64,000 bases of DNA from Chitinophaga pollutisoli (GTDB taxonomy: Bacteria; Bacteroidota; Bacteroidia; Chitinophagales; Chitinophagaceae), in contig NZ_CP149822.1 of NCBI RefSeq assembly GCF_038396755.1, positions 1,054,001 through 1,118,000 of the forward strand. Reading direction: 5' to 3'. The position numbers and the translations under genes are program-made. Below, piece after piece: positions 10,356 through 17,786 of this stretch; position 1 is the stretch's first letter; every line of letters begins with the position of its first letter. The notes beneath the pieces are model-generated. The model worked only from the letters and a program-made list of their open reading frames with translations, had not been told where the DNA came from and ran no database searches.

Positions 10356-11069
10356 ATGATAGATCTTAAAGGCAAAAAAGCCATCGTCACTGGTGGTGGC
10401 AGGGGATTAGGTAAAGCCGTAGCACTGTCGCTCGCGGCGGAGGGTGTGCATGTGGCCATTACCGGCCGCAACGAAGCCACGATGAAGGGCACCGTGGAGG
10501 AAATCAAAAAACACGGCGTAAATGCGTGCTACGCGGTTTTCGATGTCGCTGATGAAAAAGCCGCCACGGCGGGCATTCAAAAGCTGGCCGAAGAACTGGG
10601 TGGGGTGGACATCCTCATCAATAACGCGGGCATCGGCGACTTCGGCACGCTGGAAGAAATGTCGTCCGAAGCATGGAAGAAAGTGATCGATGTGAACCTG
10701 TTTGGCGTGTATTATGCCGCTCAGGCGGTGTACCCGTACATGAAATCGAAGAATGAAGGGGATATCGTCAATGTAGCGTCTACGGCGGGGTTGAAAGGCG
10801 GCGCCGGCATGTCGGCCTACGCGGCTTCCAAGGCGGCCGTTATCTCCCTGTCGCAATCCATGATGGCGGAATGGCGCAAAAGCAATATCCGGGTGATGAC
10901 GCTGACACCCAGTACAATTGCCACCGACCTGACCCTGGGAACGCTCACCGACGGCAACCCCGAGAGAGTGCTGCAACCGGAAGATTTTGCGCAATGGGTA
11001 ACCGATATGCTGAAAATGAACCGGCGCGCCCTTATCGCCAACGGTTCTATCTTCTCTACAAATCCTTAA
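10356..11069 (+). CDS. Short-chain dehydrogenase/reductase, 3-ketoacyl reductase-like
   Basis: 237-residue NAD(P)-dependent oxidoreductase of the classical SDR family. The Rossmann glycine motif TGGGRGLG is at about residues 12-19, NNAG at about 88-91, and the catalytic YAASK follows GAGMSAYAASK (about 152-156). It resembles FabG-type 3-ketoacyl reductases, but members of this group act on many alcohols, so the substrate cannot be named. I start at MIDLKGKKAIV because the promoter box ends 26 nt upstream and the longer frame adds a non-conserved leader. It is a single gene ending at a terminator shared with the convergent PepSY gene. Confidence 0.85.
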   Translation: MIDLKGKKAIVTGGGRGLGKAVALSLAAEGVHVAITGRNEATMKGTVEEIKKHGVNACYAVFDVADEKAATAGIQKLAEELGGVDILINNAGIGDFGTLEEMSSEAWKKVIDVNLFGVYYAAQAVYPYMKSKNEGDIVNVASTAGLKGGAGMSAYAASKAAVISLSQSMMAEWRKSNIRVMTLTPSTIATDLTLGTLTDGNPERVLQPEDFAQWVTDMLKMNRRALIANGSIFSTNP

Positions 11070-11075
11070 AACAAA

Positions 11076-11109
11076 AACGGCATCCCATTGCGAAAGCGGG
11101 ATGCCGTTT
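11076..11109. terminator. Bidirectional intrinsic terminator
   Basis: AACGGCATCCC and GGGATGCCGTT are complementary arms separated by an 11-nt loop, with T-rich or A-rich flanks on both sides. It sits between the convergent SDR and PepSY genes. Confidence 0.85.
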
Positions 11110-11164
11110 CTACTTTCGGTGCTTCCGTTGTGGAATTGGCACCATTATTAACTTCACCTCCGCC

Positions 11165-12415
11165 TCAATCGGCATTCATTTCCGCGACCGCAGGTTTAGG
11201 CTGGGACTTGGGAGCGGCAGCTTTCTTCACCGGACCTTTCTTTTTCTTCTTTTTGCCCCACCAGATGATGAACCCGGTGACAGGCAGTGTCGCGCCGATG
11301 AGACTGGCGAAGAATGCCAGTACTTTACCCGGAAGACCGAGGATGCTGCCGACGTGGATGTCGTAGTTCATCTTCCGGAGCTTGGTACCGAAATCGGCTT
11401 CCGCGAAATCCCCGTCGTAAACGGTCATGGGTTCTTTCAGTTCCGCCAGCGTGTGCTGGTCGAAGGTGTAGCGGTGGGTGTTGTAATACTGACCTTTATC
11501 CGGGTATGCGATCACGAGGATGCTGGATTTGGGTTTGGAAGTATCGGGGAATGACATGTAGAAACCGTTGGCCTGGGGGTGTTTCCGGATCACGGTCTGG
11601 AACGCGATATCGGCGGCCTGTTCGGGCGTATAATGTTTGCCGGCCTGCAGGGAGTCGGATTTCTTTTCCACGTATTCCGGCAGGGATTTACCGCCGGTGG
11701 TGGCCCAGTAAAGTCCTTTGCTCCACCACTGTAAGCCGTATACGATGCCGGTTGCGCCGATAGCAAAGAGGATGAGCAGGGTATAAAAACCCAGTACGTT
11801 ATGCAGGTCGTAGTTGATGCGTTTGACGGTGCCGTTCCATTTGATTTTGAAGGATTGCCGGCGGGTGGATTTGTTCCATTTCTTCGGCCACCACATCACC
11901 ATGCCGGTGATCAGCGTAATGAGGAAAATGAGGATGCTGTAATTGACGATGGGCCGCCCGATTTCGTAGGGCATCCAGAGGAAGCGATGCCCGTTCAGTA
12001 TCCAGCGGAAAAAACCTACCTCGCCTTCTTTCCGTACCTCTTTGGTCACCACTTCGGCGGTGTAAGGGTTCAGTTTGATGGTGGAACCACCCCTGCGCCC
12101 GCCTACTCCGGCTTCCACCACCCTACCCGTGCGGTAAGTGGCGTAAGTGACGCGTTTGCCGGGGAAGTCAGCCGCGGCTGCTTCCATGATTTTGGACGGG
12201 AGGATCACCTCCTTGTCCTGGCGGGCCACGGCGTGGCGGGGCTCCATCATATCGGTTATTTCTTCGTTGAACACCCAGATACAAGCGGTGAGGCATACGA
12301 TTACGACGATGATCCCCGTCACCAATCCCAGCCAAAGGTGCAACCAGGCGGATATGCGATAGAAGAGCGAGCGGTTGGACTTTTTCTTTCTCGGCTGTTT
12401 TGCGGGAGTACTCAT
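11165..12415 (-). CDS. PepSY-associated membrane protein
   Basis: 416-residue inner-membrane protein with a basic N-terminus (MSTPAKQPRKKKSNRSL), then WLHLWLGLVTGIIVVIVCLT as first membrane helix, a periplasmic PepSY-like region, helices at about 160-185 (SILIFLITLITGMVMWWPKKWN) and 215-240 (LHNVLGFYTLLILFAIGATGIVYG), a second periplasmic part, and a last helix (LAFFASLIGATLPVTGFIIWWG) before a Lys-rich tail. This is the PepSY_TM layout, often linked to ferric-siderophore reduction at the inner membrane in Bacteroidota and Proteobacteria. Electron transfer here is an inference from the family. The start at 12415 is preferred over a 27-codon upstream extension that lacks conservation features. 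Confidence 0.8.
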   Translation of the reverse strand: MSTPAKQPRKKKSNRSLFYRISAWLHLWLGLVTGIIVVIVCLTACIWVFNEEITDMMEPRHAVARQDKEVILPSKIMEAAAADFPGKRVTYATYRTGRVVEAGVGGRRGGSTIKLNPYTAEVVTKEVRKEGEVGFFRWILNGHRFLWMPYEIGRPIVNYSILIFLITLITGMVMWWPKKWNKSTRRQSFKIKWNGTVKRINYDLHNVLGFYTLLILFAIGATGIVYGLQWWSKGLYWATTGGKSLPEYVEKKSDSLQAGKHYTPEQAADIAFQTVIRKHPQANGFYMSFPDTSKPKSSILVIAYPDKGQYYNTHRYTFDQHTLAELKEPMTVYDGDFAEADFGTKLRKMNYDIHVGSILGLPGKVLAFFASLIGATLPVTGFIIWWGKKKKKKGPVKKAAAPKSQPKPAVAEMNAD

Positions 12416-12494
12416 GGTCAGTAATAAAGTATAATTGCTGCCGTGTAAGGCAGTCGTATAATATTCAATGTTCAGGCGGGCCCTGTGCCGGTGC

Positions 12495-12703
12495 AAGCCC
12501 GGCGGCGTCTATGTATAAAGCAGGATCCGGTTGCAAAAATAACAAGGGGGATGCGGGGCGGGAAGTCGGATCAGGAAAAATCCGGTTACAGGGGAGCTAT
12601 TGGCATGCAATGCCGTACAGATAAGGGAATTGGGAATACTTACGGCTTTCCGGAGAAGGCATTTACGCAAAACGGAAAAAGTTCCGGAAGAGGTGTCATG
12701 GGA
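12495..12703. other. Gene-free G-rich stretch
   Basis: The 209 nt between the PepSY leader and the YqaE gene hold no gene on either strand that I can support. The + strand is G-rich (for example GGGGGATGCGGGGCGGG). Short GGTGCAAGCCCGG-like text recalls part of a cobalamin riboswitch, but the other required elements are missing and the downstream genes do not fit. Confidence 0.3.
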
Positions 12704-12910
12704 CTACCGGCTGTTGCGCATGGCCCTTACGATGCGGGCCGTCCGGCGTTCCTCCCGGGCATTATGCAGGGAAAACACCGCCCAGAGGGCTGCGGGCAAC
12801 CAGCCGATGATCGTGATCTGCAGTACAAAACAAACTATGGCATGGAGGATTTTGCCCCTCAGGAGGAATGATAAAGCGGGAAGCAGAATGGCGATGAGTA
12901 TCATAAGCAA
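12704..12910 (-). CDS. YqaE/Pmp3-family small membrane protein
   Basis: 68 residues with two hydrophobic helices (ILIAILLPALSFLLRG and HAIVCFVLQITIIGWLPAALWAVF) separated by a short charged turn, then a basic cytoplasmic tail. Both helices and the ILLP-x-LSFLLRGK pattern agree with the Pmp3/YqaE family, a small proteolipid linked to membrane potential and stress. It lies 75 nt downstream of another membrane-protein gene on the same strand and may be co-transcribed with it. MILIAI two codons later is an alternative start. Confidence 0.7.
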   Translation of the reverse strand: MLMILIAILLPALSFLLRGKILHAIVCFVLQITIIGWLPAALWAVFSLHNAREERRTARIVRAMRNSR

Positions 12911-12985
12911 TGAATATATATCAAAAATACCGAAAAAACCATACCTGACGGCTTGGGTTTCGGGCTTGAAAACTATGCGCTGTAT

Positions 12986-13762
12986 CTACATCGATGCCAG
13001 GCTCACCAGTACAAATAGCAAAACGCCCACGCCGATCGTCAGGAACATTACCGGTTTGCTGATATGGAATACCGACCGGATGTTGGCTTTCGACAAAAAC
13101 CAAATCGCACCGATATGTATTATCAACGGCACAATGAATCTCTGTGGTGAAGGCGGCGAGAAGAAACTATCATACAGCTGCGTGTGTATTACCCGGCTCC
13201 ATATGGCTAATTTCAGTGTCATTAAAACCGAAATAGCCGACATCGAGAAGAACCCCGTCGCAAGCACCCACCCGCCTTTCTTCCTGAACCATAACAGCAG
13301 GGCGGCACACGGGAAAACGAACAGCGGCAAAAAATGAAGGGATACACTCAAATCCCATTCCGCTGATGCATCCGTGAACATGGCTGCGAGAAAGCGAAAA
13401 TCCGAATACAATTCCCAGAGCGCCAGGCCGCCTAATAACAATGCGAGGTATTTTATCGTTCTGTCTGCCGTGGGAGTGGTCTGTTCTATCGGCCGTAGCG
13501 CCTCCGCGATCGCAGTGCCCGCCGATTGGAAGTTTTGCTTTATGGACGCAACTTTCTGTTGCCGGTCCGCCTTTTCCTGTTGCCTGCCCGCCTGAATGGC
13601 GGCAGCGCTTTCCATTTCAGACCCGCTGAGCTGGCGGCTGTCAAGCTCCATTCGCGCAGCCTCCAGGGCAACCGGCTGATAGTCGCCCGGATTGTTGATG
13701 ATATCCAGCAATTGATCGGTGGGCCAGGTTTTGTACAGTTGGGCGAAGGAATCTTTATTCAT
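12986..13762 (-). CDS. Hypothetical membrane protein
   Basis: 258 residues. A soluble N-terminal part (MNKDSFAQLYKTWPTDQLLD) is followed by a charged, probably coiled-coil stretch (about 50-85, EMESAAAIQAGRQQEKADRQ) and about five membrane helices (about 102-258), ending in VGVLLFVLVSLASM. The N-terminal pattern, in which residues count off an organised Asp/Glu/Leu helix with ALEAARMELDSRQL, is seen in many Bacteroidota membrane proteins of unknown role. I place the start at 13762 because a TAGATTTG box lies at 13793-13800, downstream of the longer candidate start. No function is recognised. Confidence 0.65.
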   Translation of the reverse strand: MNKDSFAQLYKTWPTDQLLDIINNPGDYQPVALEAARMELDSRQLSGSEMESAAAIQAGRQQEKADRQQKVASIKQNFQSAGTAIAEALRPIEQTTPTADRTIKYLALLLGGLALWELYSDFRFLAAMFTDASAEWDLSVSLHFLPLFVFPCAALLLWFRKKGGWVLATGFFSMSAISVLMTLKLAIWSRVIHTQLYDSFFSPPSPQRFIVPLIIHIGAIWFLSKANIRSVFHISKPVMFLTIGVGVLLFVLVSLASM

Positions 13763-13792
13763 TGTATAGGGCGGGTTGATGTAAAACCAGCG

Positions 13793-13800
13793 CAAATCTA
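13793..13800 (-). promoter_or_regulatory. Candidate -7 box (TAGATTTG)
   Basis: Exact TAnnTTTG match on the minus strand, 30 nt before the ATG at 13762. A TTTG 23 nt further upstream may be the -33 element, although the spacing is a little long. Confidence 0.4.
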
Positions 13801-13812
13801 ACAAATCACCCA

Positions 13813-13851
13813 TTTTTTACGTACAAATCGCGTTGGCGGGACTCTATTTAT
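13813..13851 (+). promoter_or_regulatory. Putative ECF-type promoter element, shared with the FecR leader at 45807
   Basis: The blocks TTTTTT, CGTACAAAT, TTGGCG and ACTCTAT are in the same order and at the same spacing (12 nt between CGTACAAAT and ACTCTAT) as in 45807-45845, with 31 of 39 positions equal by eye. Both lie on the + strand just before a gene start. This layout resembles a -35/-10 pair of an alternative sigma factor. No other copy was found by reading. Confidence 0.5.
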
Positions 13852-13900
13852 AGGTAAGTACATTGCATAAAAGCAATTTATCAACCATTAAACCAGTATT

Positions 13901-15400
13901 ATGAACAAAAGATTCCTATGTGTTCTCGTCCTGATAGGAAGCCTCTTTGCCACGGCTGCCGTGGGGCAATCACAATCGGCCAAAAGGCAGCTGAAAGTGC
14001 TCTTCGTGGGGTACGATCCCGCCCGCCCCATGCCGGAAATCACCCGCTCGGCGCCCGGCGGCATGTCCAAAGAAGGGTTTACCGCGGAATACCCGGTGCG
14101 GATGCCGGCATTTAAAGCGCTGCTGGACGAATACTTCACCCAGGTGACCACCATGGATTGCCGCGACTGGAAGCCGGAAAGCTCCCAGCCGTTCGATGTC
14201 ACCATTTTCGATTTCCGGCCCAATCCCCTGCCGAACCAGGATTCCAACCGGATCAAAAACCACAAGCGGCCCCTCTACCTGCCCGACGATTTCTCCAAAC
14301 CGGTCGTTTTCATCGCCAACACCGCGCCTGAAATGGGCGAAGGCATCGGCCTGAAACTCGACTGGCTATGCCTGTGCCTCGATGCAGACGCGCACCATCT
14401 GAATACGAAGCACGCCATCTTTAAAGGCCCCCTCGCCAAAGTAACCCCCACCCTGGAAACGAAAGACGCGCCGGAAGGGCTTTTCCATTATACAACCGGC
14501 AAATCCATCCCGAAACAGATCCCCATGTGGAAAGTGCAGAACGAAGGCTACCTGACCGACAGGAACGCCCGGGTGGGCCTCGTGGCCCGCGGCGACCGGT
14601 TCACCGAAGGCCCTGACGCAGAGGTGATCTCCAGCGGCGTTTGCACCAAAGACGTGGGCGCGGTAGCATTGGGCCGTCATGGTAACTTTTTCCTGTGGGG
14701 CTTCGCCTCCTCGCCGGTAAAAATGACGGAAGAAGCGAAAAAGGTGTTCGTCAATACCGTAGCCTACATGCAGCAATTCGACGGCAAAACGCCCATCACC
14801 CGGAAGTACAACGACCGGATGGCCACCACGAACAATGTTCGCGAGATCATCGCCAACGCCGACCGGGCTACTTTCGAAGAATACCTAAAATCCATCAAAG
14901 AATTCAACGAGCATAACAAGAAGGAAAAAGCGCGCATCGACGCGAAGAAAGCCGCCGGACAGGCGCTTACTTCCCAGGAAGAAGAAATGTACCCGTATTA
15001 TGAACACGAACAACCGCTGCCCACCTGGGACGGCTACCTGAAAGGGATCATGGGCAAATATGCCGCTAAATTCGGTTCAGACGCCGCCGCTTTCCAGGCT
15101 TACATGAACAGCAACTTCGATTATATCTATTGCGACCCGAATGCTTTCTTCAGTTACACCATCGACGAAGACGTGGCGCAGATCGGCATTCCCAACCATA
15201 GCCTCAAGTTGCTGGACGCCTGCATCGGTATGCTGAAAAAGAAAGAAAAAGAAGACCTCGCGCTACGCGTGCTCCAACGTTACACGGGCGAAAAGTACAC
15301 CGCCGCGGCCAACTGGAGCAACTGGCTGTCCAAACACCGTAAAAAACTGTTCTTCAGCGAAACGAATGGTTTCCGCTGGGTAATCAATACTTACAACTGA
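13901..15400 (+). CDS. Secreted protein of unknown function, possibly ThuA-like fold
   Basis: 499 residues with a signal peptide (MNKRFLCVLVLIGSLFATAAVGQ). The N-terminal half (about 30-310) reads like a class I glutamine-amidotransferase/ThuA-like alpha/beta domain: KVLFVGYDPARPMPE, then FDVTIFDFRPNP, and near its end GRHGNFFLWGF with VFVNTVAYMQQF, a tail motif seen in ThuA proteins. The C-terminal half (about 315-499) is helical and unfamiliar. ThuA folds are known in trehalose and sugar metabolism but often without activity, so no reaction is claimed. The stop TGA overlaps the ATG of the next gene (TGATG), implying coupled translation. A putative ECF-type promoter lies 50 nt upstream. Confidence 0.6.
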   Translation: MNKRFLCVLVLIGSLFATAAVGQSQSAKRQLKVLFVGYDPARPMPEITRSAPGGMSKEGFTAEYPVRMPAFKALLDEYFTQVTTMDCRDWKPESSQPFDVTIFDFRPNPLPNQDSNRIKNHKRPLYLPDDFSKPVVFIANTAPEMGEGIGLKLDWLCLCLDADAHHLNTKHAIFKGPLAKVTPTLETKDAPEGLFHYTTGKSIPKQIPMWKVQNEGYLTDRNARVGLVARGDRFTEGPDAEVISSGVCTKDVGAVALGRHGNFFLWGFASSPVKMTEEAKKVFVNTVAYMQQFDGKTPITRKYNDRMATTNNVREIIANADRATFEEYLKSIKEFNEHNKKEKARIDAKKAAGQALTSQEEEMYPYYEHEQPLPTWDGYLKGIMGKYAAKFGSDAAAFQAYMNSNFDYIYCDPNAFFSYTIDEDVAQIGIPNHSLKLLDACIGMLKKKEKEDLALRVLQRYTGEKYTAAANWSNWLSKHRKKLFFSETNGFRWVINTYN

Positions 15401-15887
15401 TGAAAATCGTATTGTTGCTAATGATGCTGATGCCTGCCGCCGCATTTTGCCAAAGCAGGTTTGATAAAAAGATAGAAAAGGAAGCCGCCGCGCTGAAGTG
15501 CCCTCCCCTGCGGAAACCACACCCGTTACCGTGAACGCGATGGTAGTCGTGGACAACGACAGCCTGGCCGTGATCGTGAAAACGGAGATTCTCCCCGGTT
15601 GGCATATCTACGCGTTCGTTCCTGAAAACCAGCCATACATTCAGCTGGATCCCATCCTGGATGCGCCCGCATCCCTGCGGAAAGCCGGCGCCTGGATCAA
15701 GTCGAAACCGATGGCTTCTGTCAATGATCCCGGGGTGCTGATTTATGAGAATCATGCATTGTTCGTGCAGAAATTCGCCAGGACCGATAAAACCAGCGGC
15801 AAAATCAAAGCGGGATTGTACTTCCAGTGCTGCGATATCAAACAATGCCTCCCACCCGACGAGCGGACGGTGGAGTTGGAATTCTAA
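15400..15887 (+). pseudogene. Single-domain DsbD-N-like secreted protein, frameshifted
   Basis: The gene opens with a signal peptide (MKIVLLLMMLMPAAAFCQ). A -1 frame change then occurs between 15466 and 15534, most simply one missing A in an A-run at 15466-15470 or 15476-15479. The continuing frame gives about 162 residues with the immunoglobulin-like fold of the DsbD N-terminal domain: PGWHIYAFVPENQPYI and, at the end, LYFQCCDIKQCLPPDE, where the Cys pair (C-x6-C) is the redox or binding site in this family. DsbD passes electrons to periplasmic thiol proteins, but here the membrane and thioredoxin parts are absent. The start overlaps the previous stop. Confidence 0.7.
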
Positions 15888-15909
15888 TCGCGCCATGAAA
15901 TGATATGCA

Positions 15910-15943
15910 GCAAGACCCGCCCACCCAGGCGGGTCTTGCCTTT
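15910..15943 (+). terminator. Intrinsic terminator after the two-gene unit
   Basis: GCAAGACCCGCC and GGCGGGTCTTGC form a perfect 12-bp stem with a 6-nt loop, followed by CTTTGG. The T-tract is short. Confidence 0.75.
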
Positions 15944-16023
15944 GGACGCTATGTGATCCTTGTTACCAAACTCCCGGTTCGTTTCCGCCAACTTTGTGGT
16001 ACAAAAATCAAATCAAACAGATT

Positions 16024-16472
16024 ATGCACCACGAAATCGTTTCCCAATGGATGGGCAAAATGCAATTCAACTCCCTCGTCAACGGCCACACCATTGTGAT
16101 GGATGGTCCCGAGAAAGTTGGCGGTGAAAACAACGGTCCGATTCCCAAACCATTGGTGCTGACCGCCCTCTCCGGCTGCACCGGCATGGACGTCATCTCC
16201 CTGCTCCGCAAAGCAAAAAAGGAAATCGGCAGTTTCGACGTCCAGGTTCGCGGCGAACTGTCCCAGGGCCACCCGATGCAATACATCGCCATCCATCTCG
16301 ATTATATTTTTGAAGGTCCGCAAGACGCCCGCGAGGAGGCGCTGAACGCCGTCACGCAGTCGCAGGAGAAATTTTGCGGCGTGAGCGATATGCTAAAAAA
16401 ATCCTCCCCGTTACCTGGGATGTTACGTATAATGGCGTGAAGGTTTTCTCCAACCGCGAAGCCACTGTTTAA
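16024..16472 (+). pseudogene. OsmC-family protein, frameshifted near its end
   Basis: OsmC/Ohr-type thiol peroxidase family, 149 residues if one base is added. The two redox Cys lie in ALSGCTGMDVISLL (C52) and KFCGVSDMLKK (C118); the fold normally makes a dimer that reduces organic hydroperoxides. After LKK the frame is lost in a run of seven A (16395-16401), while the -1 frame gives LPVTWDVTYNGVKVF, the usual family ending, and stops at 16472. That stop overlaps the stop of the convergent Crp-like gene by four bases. A CAACTTTG box, one base off the -7 consensus, ends 27 nt before the ATG. Function is well supported, the break is probably a sequence error. Confidence 0.8.
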
Positions 16473-17131
16473 TCCGCGCGCACAATGCCCGTTTTTAGCA
16501 ACAGGCTGTTGCGGTTGATGGCCAGGAGCCCCTGCTGCTCCATGCTTTTCAATAAGCGCGATACCGCTTCCCGGGTGGAATGCAGGTCGTCGGCAATCTG
16601 CTGATGGGTGATTTGCAGCGTGCGGCTATTGATCCGGGCGGAGTGATCGTGGAGGTAATCCAGCAGGCGCTGGTCGAGTTTCTTGAACACGACGCCGTCG
16701 AAAGCCTGCAGCAGATTATCGAAACGCGCGCGGTAGGTGTTGACGACAAAATGGTTCCATTCGTGGCTTTCGCGCATGAGGCGATCCATCACCGCCAGTG
16801 GCAGCAATATTATCCGGCTGTTCTCCAGCGCGGTGATCATGACACCGCTCAATTCACTGCCCTGCGCACAGACGAACGTCATGGCGCAGGCGTGCCCCGC
16901 TTCGAGGTAATACATGAAAATCTCCCCTTCCGGGCCTTCGCGGTAGACTTTCATATGCCCTTCCGCCACGAGAATGGCGTTGCGCAGAAGCTGCCCCTGG
17001 CGTGTGATCGTGTCCCCCTTCTGAGTTGTGATAACGCTGGCAGACTGGCCAATAAGGTCTTTCACGCTCCCCGGAAGCAAGGGAAAATTCCTGTTGAGCA
17101 AATCAGTGATTTCTGGCTGGGTGGTAGTCAT
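16469..17131 (-). CDS. Crp/Fnr-family transcription regulator
   Basis: 220 residues from the ATG at 17131. The N-terminal part (about 10-130) is a cyclic-nucleotide-type beta-barrel (VAEGHMKVYREGPEGEIFMYY, LLPLAVMDRLM). The C-terminal part has a winged helix (about 150-215, HQQIADDLHSTREAVSRLLK, the recognition helix signature of this family). It regulates transcription in response to a small molecule or redox signal, but the ligand cannot be read from sequence; Fnr-type iron-sulfur Cys clusters are absent. The stop overlaps that of the OsmC gene. A longer frame from 17218 would add a Cys- and Arg-rich leader I consider unlikely. Confidence 0.85.
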   Translation of the reverse strand: MTTTQPEITDLLNRNFPLLPGSVKDLIGQSASVITTQKGDTITRQGQLLRNAILVAEGHMKVYREGPEGEIFMYYLEAGHACAMTFVCAQGSELSGVMITALENSRIILLPLAVMDRLMRESHEWNHFVVNTYRARFDNLLQAFDGVVFKKLDQRLLDYLHDHSARINSRTLQITHQQIADDLHSTREAVSRLLKSMEQQGLLAINRNSLLLKTGIVRAD

Positions 17132-17218
17132 GACGGCTGGTGAAGTTTGGCAGCAAATTCCTTTTTTCCGCCGTTGGCCGCAATGATTTCCCGCAGATCG
17201 GGCGATGACCGCAGTCAC

Positions 17219-17746
17219 TTCCCCCGCATCCTTGCAATACCTGCTGGAAGAAGTTCAGGTTACGTACGATTGCAGTGATCATCCACCGACAAAAAATGTC
17301 AAATTCCAACGCTTCCCCGGAAAATTTACGGTTTATTGGCGCGGTTGACGAAAATTGAAAAATATACAGGAATTTCGTTCAAAGACGTATACATACAGAC
17401 AATAGCGACAACCAACCAGATTCAACAGACCTAACGCAATTCACGGATACGAAAATCAAAAACCAACCATTTACATCATTTCGGAGCACAACGGCTCAGG
17501 TGCTCCGGCATTCATCACGCTTTTGCATGGTTTCCTCAGTTTCGTACGTCTGCCCGTTTGATTGACGCGGGTTTAGATCATACACTGAAAAGGATAATTG
17601 ATGAGACAAGGGATTCCCGATCTCTATCGGGGATAGTATTTGCTCACACCTGTACCGGCAGATGCATGCACCAACAAAGAAATTTTAGTGCCGAAAAAAC
17701 ATAAGCATAAAAGCTGCACCCAATTAGCAATTGATGCATATGAAAC
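17219..17746. other. Gene-free stretch with two hairpins
   Basis: About 530 nt between the Crp-like gene and the sulfatase terminator hold no coding frame I can support. A stem of eight pairs (CGGAGCAC at 17482 and GTGCTCCG at 17500, loop about 10 nt) and an imperfect repeat near 17613 (ATTCCCGAT/ATCGGGGAT) are visible. They could belong to a small RNA or the regulator's leader, but neither has a T-tract. Confidence 0.35.
17482..17507. repeat. Inverted repeat, 8-bp arms
   Basis: CGGAGCAC and GTGCTCCG are perfect complements around a 10-nt loop within the gene-free region. No T-run follows on either strand, so it is not a standard terminator. Confidence 0.5.
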
Positions 17747-17771
17747 AAACGGCCCCTTCGCGGGGCCGTTT
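17747..17771. terminator. Terminator after the sulfatase gene
   Basis: AAACGGCCCC and GGGGCCGTTT form a 10-bp stem around a TTCGC loop, A-rich on one side and T-rich on the other. On the minus strand it lies 15 nt past the sulfatase stop. Confidence 0.85.
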
Positions 17772-17786
17772 CCTATTAGTCTGATG

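Noticed and set aside
12470..12620. Resemblance to a cobalamin riboswitch on the + strand (GGTGCAAGCCCGG-like text)
   Set aside because: The required CCCGC-CACTGT and closing elements are missing, and no gene lies downstream on that strand.
17103..17309. Short open frame upstream of the Crp-like gene
   Set aside because: It runs through the leader in another phase with an unconvincing composition and no domain.
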